Positions 37,467-46,762 of a stretch of 64,000 nucleotides of DNA are shown in pieces (within the stretch, counting starts at the first letter, position 1; the number at the start of each line of letters is the position of its first letter). The stretch is from Letharia columbiana (taxonomy: Eukaryota; Ascomycota; Lecanoromycetes; Lecanorales; Parmeliaceae), in the NCBI RefSeq assembly GCF_014066305.1, contig NW_023501052.1:372001-436000 (forward strand), written 5' to 3'. Both the position numbers and the translations under genes were made by a program. Below the pieces are notes generated by a model. It did not search any database, had not been told where the DNA came from, and saw nothing but the letters and a program-made list of their open reading frames with translations.

Positions 37467-40043
37467 TCACCTTCCCTGCATCACTGCCCTCACACTCCCA
37501 TGCACCTCCACATGGCCTGCGACCCCAAAGTCCGCAATGCCTGTCTGGCTTCCACTCTCCATCCATCGCTGCAGTAGTTCGTTACTCTCTTTCGGCTTGA
37601 TGTCCTGATGTGCTGTCCCAACCGTAATATGTGCTATCGAGTTCGCGGTCTCCCAGCCCTCGTCCAGAAGCCTGACAACGATGCACATAACCCTTTCATC
37701 CCAGATGACACGTTCGAGGCGTACACGACATTTGCCGAGCAGCGGATCAGGAGTTTGAGCGGAAGGATTGTGGGATGCTTCAGATAATGCTTTGGCGTGT
37801 ATATCAGAGAGGTGAGACCAAATCTCTGGATGGGATTTGACAGAAGCGCGATGTATAAGGGTGACGTGGAAGGCAGGCTGGAGACGGCGAGATTGCTGGA
37901 GCTGGCGGTACATCCTCGCAGTTTCAGGGGATTCTCGGCTGAAGAGTTTGTCGAGGGTAGACAGCACATCATTTGTAGGTAATTTGATGCAGAAGTACTC
38001 CAACTTAGAGGCCTTGGGTTGAGAGGGTTCGACTCCAATTCCATTGGTGTTGCTGCCTCGGTCTCTTTTATTACTCTTGAAGCTGAGGTCGTGCTTAATA
38101 TCAGGTTTGTAATCGCTGAGAGCCGCCTCTATTGCTTTGTCAAAATCCTCATCGGTCGGCATCTTCGGAACAAGCTTGGGATACATCTTATGTAGGGAGG
38201 ATACGACCGTCTCGAGGTTTTCGCGAGACGAGGCCGCAACATCCAAATCAATGATTTGGTCAAAGCCATCGTCAGGAGCTGCATAAGGGTTGACCGGCTC
38301 AAATCGACCAAGGAAGCCTTCCATGATACCAAGGATGTCCGATCGAGATTTAGTACCAGCTTGAATAGTCTGATGGTTGTCACCACGCGCGAATATTCTT
38401 TCTTGGGTGACTTGACGTATTTTGGGGAGCATCTGAGGCTTCGGGTCATGAATATAATGCAACGCAACAAATCGAGCTCCAGGGACAATTTGGAGCACAT
38501 CGTCCATGACCTGCTTTCTTTCCCTCCGTTGATGATTGTTTCTGTCTGCAATCATAACAGGATGGTCAGCTAGTGTATTGGTTATGAGCGTGCAGAACTG
38601 TTTTGGTCTATTTTGTTTCCCGGTGATATTGTCGTTCTGGACATGGCCCCAGCCAAAGAGCTTTGTTAGAGCAATTGCGACAGTCGTCTTCCCACATCCT
38701 ATGCTGGCAATGGGGAGGAGTATTAAATCTCTCGTAACCGCATCCGGCGAGCTATCCCCACCTGCTTCTTGATCCTCTTGTCGAGTTATGTCTGAACCCT
38801 TGAGACCCATTTGGTTGAGAAAGCCATTTCGCAACGCGATTATTCCGTGATTTTGTTTGTAAGCCTCGCCGATGGATGAATCTTTTGCCAGCTGGCGGCG
38901 GGCGTATTGTAAATACTGCTCCGTGATTTTTTGGTGCTTCTTGAACCTAGGAGGCTTGCCACTAATCACAGCCTTCGTCGCTTCGCGCCATTGCCGGTAC
39001 ATCAAGTATGGCTCCTCGAACTTGTACTTGAAGAACCAGTCTTGGTAGTTACCTCCTTCGCCGGAATGTCTCCTTCGACTACGTATCACAAAGCCTTCTG
39101 TGTCTCTGCCAGCGTACGAGCCGGTCTCAGCACAATCCGAAAGGAACTTCTTCATTGAGTCGATGTCGTCTTTGATCAGGTACTGCGCTTTCTTGAATCC
39201 CCATTCGTCAGCGAATTCGTGTACTAGCTCGCCAGGGTATGTTGCGAAATCTGGGAGATTCAGATTGATGCCATGTATGTAAAGACCCGCGTCTTTCGGC
39301 TCGTACGCTAGAACATGCTCTTCGAAAGAGTCATCACAGAGTTCCGCAACAGCAGTGACATTTCGTTCTCTCAGCTCTCTTGCCAGATCCGCCTTTTTCT
39401 TTCCAACAGTTTTCAAATGCTTGTCCACCCAGCGCTCTCCAGCAGCGGCATGGCTCAGATCGACGTTGTCTCGAGCTCCTGTTGAGTGCTTACTGCAAAC
39501 CAGGAGTTTGTCACCTTCCAGACCCGATATGAAGATGATGCATCCATTCTCCTTGACACTAAGCTCGTAAGGTCCTTTAGTCATTGATACGACATTTTCC
39601 CAATTTGTCTCATGTACTTCGCCAACGTTGAAGAACTTGTCATATCCTCTGGTGGCTATCTCAGGAGTACCATCTTTCCGACGGTAGGTAAACAGACCCC
39701 GAGCATAGGTTGGAAGGTCACGACGCTTGTAATCCCAATCTCTAAACTGCCATGAGTCCACGGTGACACCACCGGTACCGGCAACGTCGAATGTATGTTT
39801 CTTGCATGTCAGGGAGTTCTTCCCGCCTCCATGCTTTTTTGTGCTGGCTTCAAGGCCTTTGACCAGGGCAGCAACCTCTTGGGCATCCTGAGCAGCATAT
39901 GGAACACTGCTTTGAGGAGCCATGCTTTTAGTGTGTAGCTTGGAGGTAAGGCTGTTGACTGTGGTACTTAGCAAGAAAAGGTGTCGTATGGTCAGCTGAG
40001 GTCTGAGGATGGCAGGACATATAATATAGCCGCTCGTAAGCAT
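37467..40043 (-). CDS. trl1: tRNA ligase (RNA ligase / polynucleotide kinase / cyclic phosphodiesterase)
   Basis: Single intronless frame of 858 codons on the minus strand. The three fungal Trl1 modules are visible in order: an adenylyltransferase with KENG (Lys164 as the nucleotidyl-accepting lysine), a kinase P-loop ASIGCGKTT (about 447-455), and a cyclic phosphodiesterase with two H-x-T motifs, HVT (726) and HIT (805). The enzyme heals and seals exons after tRNA intron excision and also joins HAC1-type mRNA in the unfolded-protein response. Start choice: ATG 40043 gives a 40-residue hydrophobic and basic leader, while ATG 39923 (MAPQ) gives 818 residues and fits the usual start of the ligase domain better. 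I report the longer frame but think 39923 is at least as likely. The neighbour at 40270 is divergent. Confidence 0.93.
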   Translation of the reverse strand: MLTSGYIICPAILRPQLTIRHLFLLSTTVNSLTSKLHTKSMAPQSSVPYAAQDAQEVAALVKGLEASTKKHGGGKNSLTCKKHTFDVAGTGGVTVDSWQFRDWDYKRRDLPTYARGLFTYRRKDGTPEIATRGYDKFFNVGEVHETNWENVVSMTKGPYELSVKENGCIIFISGLEGDKLLVCSKHSTGARDNVDLSHAAAGERWVDKHLKTVGKKKADLARELRERNVTAVAELCDDSFEEHVLAYEPKDAGLYIHGINLNLPDFATYPGELVHEFADEWGFKKAQYLIKDDIDSMKKFLSDCAETGSYAGRDTEGFVIRSRRRHSGEGGNYQDWFFKYKFEEPYLMYRQWREATKAVISGKPPRFKKHQKITEQYLQYARRQLAKDSSIGEAYKQNHGIIALRNGFLNQMGLKGSDITRQEDQEAGGDSSPDAVTRDLILLPIASIGCGKTTVAIALTKLFGWGHVQNDNITGKQNRPKQFCTLITNTLADHPVMIADRNNHQRRERKQVMDDVLQIVPGARFVALHYIHDPKPQMLPKIRQVTQERIFARGDNHQTIQAGTKSRSDILGIMEGFLGRFEPVNPYAAPDDGFDQIIDLDVAASSRENLETVVSSLHKMYPKLVPKMPTDEDFDKAIEAALSDYKPDIKHDLSFKSNKRDRGSNTNGIGVEPSQPKASKLEYFCIKLPTNDVLSTLDKLFSRESPETARMYRQLQQSRRLQPAFHVTLIHRASVKSHPEIWSHLSDIHAKALSEASHNPSAQTPDPLLGKCRVRLERVIWDERVMCIVVRLLDEGWETANSIAHITVGTAHQDIKPKESNELLQRWMESGSQTGIADFGVAGHVEVHGSVRAVMQGR

Positions 40044-40269
40044 TTCATTTCAGGTGTTGACGTTTCTGATTCAATCAAGTGACTCCCCAATGCGCCTGCC
40101 TGACTCGCACTTTTGAGTCACTCCAGAGTCAACAATGGCCCGTTTCCACAAGGCTGAAATTTAGTGGCCGCAGATGATCGTCATCCCGCAGCTTTGCCGA
40201 GCTCTGACCTGAGACACTTTCGAAGAAATCTCTTGCAAACGAATAGCCAAAGTAAATGGATTGATCCGC

Positions 40270-40926
40270 ATGGCGCCCAACACCTTCACCCTTGCTGCCG
40301 ACAATAGCCCGCACCTCCTCCCTATCCTACGCGCAAATCCCTCCCTCGCGTCAGCACAGGACGACCATGGCTACTCTCTCGTTCACGCAGCTGCAAGCTA
40401 CAATCACCTAGACCTACTACAGACTTTAGTACACGAGTTCCACGTTGACCCGAATATTAGAGATGAAGATGGCGAGACGGCTTTATTCGTGGTCGAGAGC
40501 GTAGAGCCTGCGCAGTGCCTCCTTGAGGAGTTAGGAGCGGATCTAACAGTCAAGAATGAAGAGGGTATGACTGCCGAGGAGAAGATACGGGCTGAAGGAG
40601 AGTATCCGACGATAGCGGACTTTCTGAGGGAGTCCAGAGTCAGAGGAACTCCGGCCGTCGGGGATACTCAATCTACTCAGAACGGATCACATCCACCTCC
40701 TCTTCCGCCCAATGTAAAGGTACATTTGGGGACTATGGAAGACCCGCAAGCAATAGGAGAAGGCACAGAAGCGGACCCAGAGTTCAGACGGAGGATTGAA
40801 GAGCTTGCAGCTAGGGATGACTTCCAAGGAGAGGAAGGGCAGAAGCAGTTGAGAGATTTGATCAAGGATGCTATCAGGGGAGCTGGCAGGGAAGACGAAC
40901 GACAGGTCAGGCCGAGGCTTGAGTAG
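40270..40926 (+). CDS. Ankyrin-repeat protein (yeast YCR051W-like)
   Basis: Intronless frame, 218 residues from the ATG at 40270. Residues about 28-110 form two to three ankyrin repeats (GYSLVHAAASYNHLDLLQTL, then DEDGETALFVV and EEGMTAEEKI), followed by a Pro-rich linker and a charged C-terminal helix (FRRRIEELAARDDFQGEEGQ). The layout matches small conserved fungal ankyrin proteins such as yeast YCR051W, whose role is not defined. It is divergent from trl1 with 226 bases between starts, a likely shared promoter. Its stop lies 96 bases from the end of the convergent carrier gene. Confidence 0.85.
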   Translation: MAPNTFTLAADNSPHLLPILRANPSLASAQDDHGYSLVHAAASYNHLDLLQTLVHEFHVDPNIRDEDGETALFVVESVEPAQCLLEELGADLTVKNEEGMTAEEKIRAEGEYPTIADFLRESRVRGTPAVGDTQSTQNGSHPPPLPPNVKVHLGTMEDPQAIGEGTEADPEFRRRIEELAARDDFQGEEGQKQLRDLIKDAIRGAGREDERQVRPRLE

Positions 40927-41022
40927 GAGCACAGGAGTTATAAATTTAAGAATATATGTATCCGATTCTGGATGCGAAAATGCCACCAATATGCAGACAG
41001 TATCCAGAAAGCCCCGAGGGTA

Positions 41023-42131
41023 TTATGCATCGCCTCTCATTTTCTTGAAGAAATCCATCACCCCAGTGAAGACCACCAATAAGATGCCTCCGCCAGGACC
41101 TAATCGCAAAACTTTGGGCAAGAAACCCTTATACAATGCTGCAAAGCCCTCCTCCTTCATGACGGTCCCAAGTGCAGGCCAGGCCCAATTGTACTTGGGC
41201 ACGGAGCCTTTGATCTTCGGCGAATTTTGTATCCTGGATTTGACGACATCCATCGGGGTGTTCAGGACGGTACCAATTGTCCCTCCAGCGGCACCAGCGA
41301 CCAGATCGTTCCGTATCTGCTGGCCTTTGCCTTCGGCCTTGGGCAGCCATCCCTTGACTTGGAAGATGACGCCGAAGTATCCGGAGTTCCACAACATGTG
41401 TCGCCAAAGTGTGCTCTCAAGACCGTTGTACATAGCTAAGGGGCCTTCTTCTTTTACGATCTTGGCCACACAGTCAATCATGCCATTGTATTTCCCTGCT
41501 GAAGCCCGATCTTGCAGCCTTATCTTGACGAGTTCGAAAGGGACGACGACGAACGCCTCCGTAGCACCAGCTGAGGCACCGGTGAGGATGGAGAGTTGCT
41601 GGTTCATTTTGGACATGCCAAAAATGCCGCGATAGTATTTACCCCAGGCGTCGTTCGCTGCGAATTTAGTGGCTCTTCATGTAATTTCAGCTCATGCAGA
41701 GGATTCCTAGGGGAAGAAAGCTTCTACCTCTTCGGAGCTTCCATCAGTATGGGCGCTGTAATTCCTCGATACAGTCGCGAAAAGCCCTCGTTTCTTATAA
41801 TCTTTTGAAAGCAATCAATCATTCCATTGTAGCCTTCCCCTCCAACACCTTTTCCTTGTTGCAACTGCCTGTGGTCGCGAATCAGCCCAGCCCATTGACT
41901 GTGAAGCTCGAAGGTACTGACACTCGGGTCTTGACAACATCCAGTGGGTACCTAGAGCCTTGTCAACTCACTGCTCCCGTTAGACGTAGTTGATATAGTG
42001 TAGTACATCACTAGAATCTATGATTGTCAGCTTGATCGCCGTTGCTATCTGAAACCACACACCTCTGATACACCAGCTACTGCACCTGCAGCGAACTGGT
42101 AGATAAACGGCAATGGCTTATCTTGCGACAT
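41023..42131 (-). CDS. Mitochondrial 2-oxodicarboxylate carrier (ODC1/2-like)
   Basis: Five exons on the minus strand: 42131-42063, 42017-42007 (only 11 nt), 41951-41922, 41868-41728 and 41674-41023, with introns of 45, 55, 53 and 53 nt. They join in phase to 300 residues, the normal carrier length. The three mitochondrial-carrier signatures are present: YPLDVVKTRVQ, VPFELVKIRLQ and TPMDVVKSRIQ. The overall sequence fits the 2-oxodicarboxylate group, which exchanges 2-oxoadipate and 2-oxoglutarate across the inner mitochondrial membrane and feeds lysine biosynthesis. The first signature is intact only if the 11-nt exon is included, because exon 2 supplies ILVM just before YPLDVV. Substrate assignment is by resemblance. 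Confidence 0.9.
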
Positions 42132-43424
42132 GATGGCGAGATTCAGCTAGCTAGGCCTTATAGATATCATGTATGGTTCCAAATCAAGGCAAGCATAGGC
42201 CCTCAACACAGAGTAGGTGAGACTTGTGAAGTTGCTGGCGAAGGAGAGCTGGATTGCTTTTTTGGTCCTTTGATAGGGACTCGGAGAATAGAATTCCCGA
42301 GATCACGTGCGGCCCTCTCCTCGTGTCTCTGCAAGATGTCATTCTGTCATAGTGGACGACCTCGGGGACGCTGCGCTCAACGAAGTCAAATAAAACCATT
42401 GCCATCGATCATCTAGTTGGATCTATCCAGTCCAGGCCCATTCAATTTCCTGAACGAGCATAGAAGAATACACGGTTTCTGGCCCCCTTCAATGCTCATT
42501 TTCTTCCTGCCTTCCTTAGCTTGTTAGCCTCACATGAGCATTTTCTTGCGCGAATGTTTTGCGACATTTTCTTCCGCGCAACGTGGGCCTGATAACCTTC
42601 TCCTCTCGTGCCGTCTCTGTTAGTGGTGTGGTCACGCCCTCTGGGCGCAGTTCTTGCACCAACCCAACTGCTATTGGTATTCATGGATGACCGGCTTACG
42701 CGGCTGCAGTACTAGACCAAGGAGACGGCTACCTTAGGCCTGTCAAAAAGCTCGGCTGCATAACACTAAGCTTGATTCAGAACTTTTTCCGCCGTCTCTT
42801 GTCTTTTCAGTATACCTAGGTAGAAGGCTGAAGTGGTCCGTTGATTGCAAAATCACAGCCGACAAAAGAAGCTACCTGGAATGACTTCTTTGATGAATCT
42901 CCATGCCGTCGATGGGAAATGTATGAAGGAAAAGATAAACGATCATGTGCGAGAGCCTTCTGATGCAGACATTCCGAATCGAATTTGTATGCTATTTGTT
43001 CTTGCCGCACTGTTCCTGCATGCAGTTTTGCCCTACATAGGCTGCATTTATGACCCTGCATTTCCACTTTGCATTGTATTGTTTGTGGACACTGACCCAG
43101 TAACACTATTAGCACAACCCATGTGCTGGGCAAGTAAGACCTGGGTATAGCCTAGTAGAAAATAGGCTGTGATCCCCATTGACAATCTCCGCAAGCTGTC
43201 TACAGCCTCCGTGCTAAGAGCAAGGTGGTGTAGCTTCAACACCTAGGCGTCCGGGTATTTTGGGCGGCTCAGATCCTCTGACCTCAAGTACAGTACTAAT
43301 CTTAATCTCTTGCGTCGACTATCCTTGCTGCTTGCTCTATGCAAGTTTTGTTTCGGTGCACCTATGTTTTCAATCAAGCAAAGCATCTACCTTGGACTCT
43401 AGATCTCGGGCCATTTGTTGAGTG
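42132..43424. other. Intergenic region
   Basis: 1.3 kb with only short, overlapping frames on both strands and no recognised domain, RNA gene or repeat. It presumably holds the promoters of the carrier (minus) and the secreted protein (plus). Confidence 0.55.
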
Positions 43425-46246
43425 ATGGCTCTCTATGTTATTTTATTGCTTCTAATTATCCAATGGAGTTTCTACGCTGCAGCTCAAGGTACGATCTTAC
43501 TCTCTTCTCATCTTTGTATCAGGCTCCGTCTGTCTGTAGCCAAGGCGATGATTCACGGTTATTACTACGGTTGGCCTTGAGTGGAGAAGCTAGATGTGGT
43601 TTTATTCCCTTTCTCTCTCACCTTAGACCTTAATCCAATTTTGAGGCACTATATGAGTCACCGTGTTGACATGATCGTTATTGTTGCCTGGTTTTCACAA
43701 ATAAAGGTCATGCTGAAAGCGAGATAGCCACCACCTACCTCAACCGGACGACGGCGAAATTGGGCATTAGCGACACGCCTATGTATAGCTTTCCTCTTGC
43801 AGAAGTGACAGCATTGGATGATCTTTATGGCGGAGTGTCGGACTCAAGTCTTCGCCTCTACTGTGAGTCCGCCCTTCTGGAAGCTGCAGCTCAATTCCAA
43901 GTTCCGGTCGCTACATTCACGGCTACATCAACCGTTGCTGGCTCTCTCATACCATACACGTCCGTGTCTACGGACTATGTGGCCAGCGTAACAGCTAAGC
44001 CGCCCTGTTGTGCAGACCGTCCCATCGCTGGGAATCCTGCTCAACTGCGGTACTTCCCAAGTACTGAGTCTACGATATCTGGCGCGAGCGTAACAGTGTC
44101 AGATAACTTTACTTAGTGAGAGACCGTCTTCCCAACATTCTTTAAAACCAGCTAATGACACTGCACAGTACATCTCCATCCGTATACCTAGTTCTGTCGT
44201 CTGTGAGAGCGACCAACCTTTGCGGTACCGTCGGCACTGAATCTACGCAAATAGTCACATTGTCGTTTCCACCGAATTACCTGTACACTTACGTTGGGGA
44301 GGTGGGAAATTTAGGCATTCCAGGAAATCAGGTCTCTTCCGAATTTTTTAATCCCACTGACTTGGCAAACTGTACGACTTTGACCGTCTTCACCAATTTC
44401 GGAGCACATTTCGCCGACCCTTACAGTCTATTCATTGTTGCACCTACACAGCTATTGGACATTGACCCAGCGTTTAGTACATGCACGGTAGTCCCCCATC
44501 CATGTTCTGCCCTGAAATAAACTACGCCGTTGCAATCGACTGATTGGTGTACTTGTAGCTTGCAGCCCTCGGATTTCACGATCCATCCACCGCGCTCACT
44601 CCTGCCAAGTATCTCGCACCTCATCCCACTCCTCCACCGGCGCCTGGTCCAAGTCCAACTGCCAACGAACCCAAGGCTACAATTGGCGCCGGTCAACAAG
44701 CTTCGAATCTGCAGCCTAATCCGCCGGTCGGCAGTCCATCCGACCCTGCATCGAACCAACTTGCGCCGAACGATCCTTCGCCAGGTATCCCTTCACCAAG
44801 TAGCTTCGCACCAAATCCTCTTTTGATCAGCCCATCGCCAGTTGAGAACCCTGAACAGGCACCAGGCAGCACTGCAGGAATTGTTGGCTCAAACACTCAA
44901 CCTCAGCAACTGCCGCCCGCCGTTGATTCGAGCGATTCAGGCTCCAACGATCAGTCACAGCCGGCCGTGCCTGGCGCGGTCTCAATACCCATCCCAGAAC
45001 CTCCCTTCAGTACAGGACAAGGCCAACACAAACCGTCGGTTATATCAGTGTTGGGCCAGGCATTTACTGCCAACTCTGACTCTGTTTTCGTAGCTCCATC
45101 CGCAACACTTATACCCCGTGGTCCGCCCATCACAATCTCAAACACCCCTGTATCTCATGCTCCATCTGCAAACTCCGTCCTCGTCGGCCTTAACACGTAT
45201 GTTGAAGGTACTGCGCCAACGTCGGCAGTAGCAGTGCTTCCACTTGGAGACAAGTCTACAACTGCAAATACCGCCTCCCAATTTATCATAGGGTCTCAGA
45301 CTCTGAACCCTGGCGGCGTCGTCATGGTTTGGGTACTCCCGCTCACTGCCTTCTGGATCCTCATACGCCCTAGTGGGCTCATCCACAGTCTCATTAATCA
45401 ATTCGCCCGCAACAGCCAATTCACCTGGCGTTTGCGGGCCAAATCTACAAGGCAAACCCAACAGACCGGGCTCTCGTCATTGGTAGCCGGACCGTTACCC
45501 CTGGCGGTGCCATCACTGTCGCTGGTACTCGAATTCCCCTGCCTTCTGGGTCCTCATTTGTGCTGGTGGGCTTGTCAACAATCTCACTAATTCGTTATCC
45601 AAGTATGACTAATTTCCCAGACGCCTTGACGTTCGCAGGTCAGACGTACACTGCAGACTCGCGGAATGGCGCCTTTGTCATTGGCGGCCAGACTGTCCCA
45701 CCTGGCCGCGCTATTACAGTTGCCGGAACGCGAATTGCTTTAGTTCCTACCGCTGCCTATGCAGTGGGAGGCACATCCACGATCCCATTGCATGGCAATT
45801 TGCAAATTCTCATTACATTCGCTGGCTCAACGTACACAGCGACTTCAGGGAGCTTCATGATTGGCAGCCAAACATTGACACCCGAGGGTGCTATCACCGT
45901 CTCCGGGACTCGCATATCTTTATCTCCTGTTCCAGCCACTCCATACGCGGTGATCGGCTCATCGACGGTTCCGCTTGTGCCTGCCACCGTTGGGCCAGAT
46001 CTTCTAACTTATGGTGGGCAGGTCTACACGGCAAACTTGCCTACCGACTTCGTCATTGCTGGGCAGACGTTGACGCCTGGTGGATTAATTACGGCGGCGG
46101 ATGGAACTCCGATATCACTCGCGCCAGCCGCAACGGATGCTGTGGTGGGAATGAGCACTATAGGTATTAGAGGTCATATCATGAACGGGTTCAATGGCCG
46201 CGGAGAAAGTGGTGCTAGGGGCAATGAGAGTGTGGTGCAATTCTGA
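43425..46246 (+). CDS. Large secreted repeat protein with Pro/Ser-rich linker
   Basis: Model: exons 43425-43488, 43707-44115, 44169-44487, 44559-45326 and 45416-46246, about 796 residues in phase. Residues 1-21 are a clear signal peptide (MALYVILLLLIIQWSFYAAA). The ectodomain has a Cys-containing N-terminal part (PPCCADRP; NLCGTVGTEST), a conserved-looking FHDPSTALTP junction, a long Pro/Ser/Gln linker, and five or six ~55-residue modules of the type AGQTYTA..FVIGGQTLTPGGAITVSGTRISL..AVVGSST. Such proteins are frequent in Dothideomycete genomes and presumably belong to the cell wall or surface; their function is unknown. Weak points: the first intron is long (218 nt), the 44488-44558 splice sites have alternatives, and the last 'intron' (45327-45415) removes text that still resembles a module, so this may instead be two frameshifts in a decaying gene. 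Confidence 0.7.
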
Positions 46247-46762
46247 AGAGAGGGGCAGGGAGGAAGGAATATGTTAAAACGAGCGCTGAGGCGAATTTGG
46301 CTGTCATTCGCGATGGTGTTGGGAGCGTTTGCAGTAATGGTATGGTGAAAACTTTGTGCCCTCTCTCAGGTGCGCGAGGCTTTTAATCGGATTCGGCGTC
46401 CCTAGGGGCAAGGTGTTGTGGGGATAATGGCGCACTATCTAGGTAGCTCGATAAAAGCACTTCGTAATGCCTGCGCCCTTTCGTACCCAGGATGTTCGTC
46501 TGAAACATGAGTAAAACGACAGCGAGATTGTTGACATTTTTGAACCACCGGAGTCGTAGCATGGCATCCCATCCGACCAAAGGACCACTGGCATTGGACT
46601 TCGGAGAAAGGTGGAGCCGGAAAGTCACGTGCTGGCGCGATCGCGTTTTCCAACGCGTCCTTCATTTTGAACAACAACAGATTAAAATGGTGGGGTCACG
46701 AGCCTCGGAAGCGTACCAATCAGAGCGTAACTTACGATAAACTGAAAGTTTTTCCGCCAACC
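46247..46762. other. Intergenic region / dna2 promoter
   Basis: No gene seen. Contains a CG-rich stretch with GGCGCGATCGCG followed by an MCB-type ACGCGT, ending at the dna2 start. Confidence 0.6.
46653..46658. promoter_or_regulatory. MCB-like element (ACGCGT)
   Basis: A perfect palindromic ACGCGT lies about 105 bases upstream of the dna2 ATG. In yeasts the MBF factor binds this box to switch on DNA-replication genes at G1/S. The position and target gene fit that use; binding itself is inferred. Confidence 0.5.

Noticed and set aside
38010..38035. GGTTCGACTCC tRNA B-box-like match
   Set aside because: Inside the trl1 coding sequence with no cloverleaf around it.
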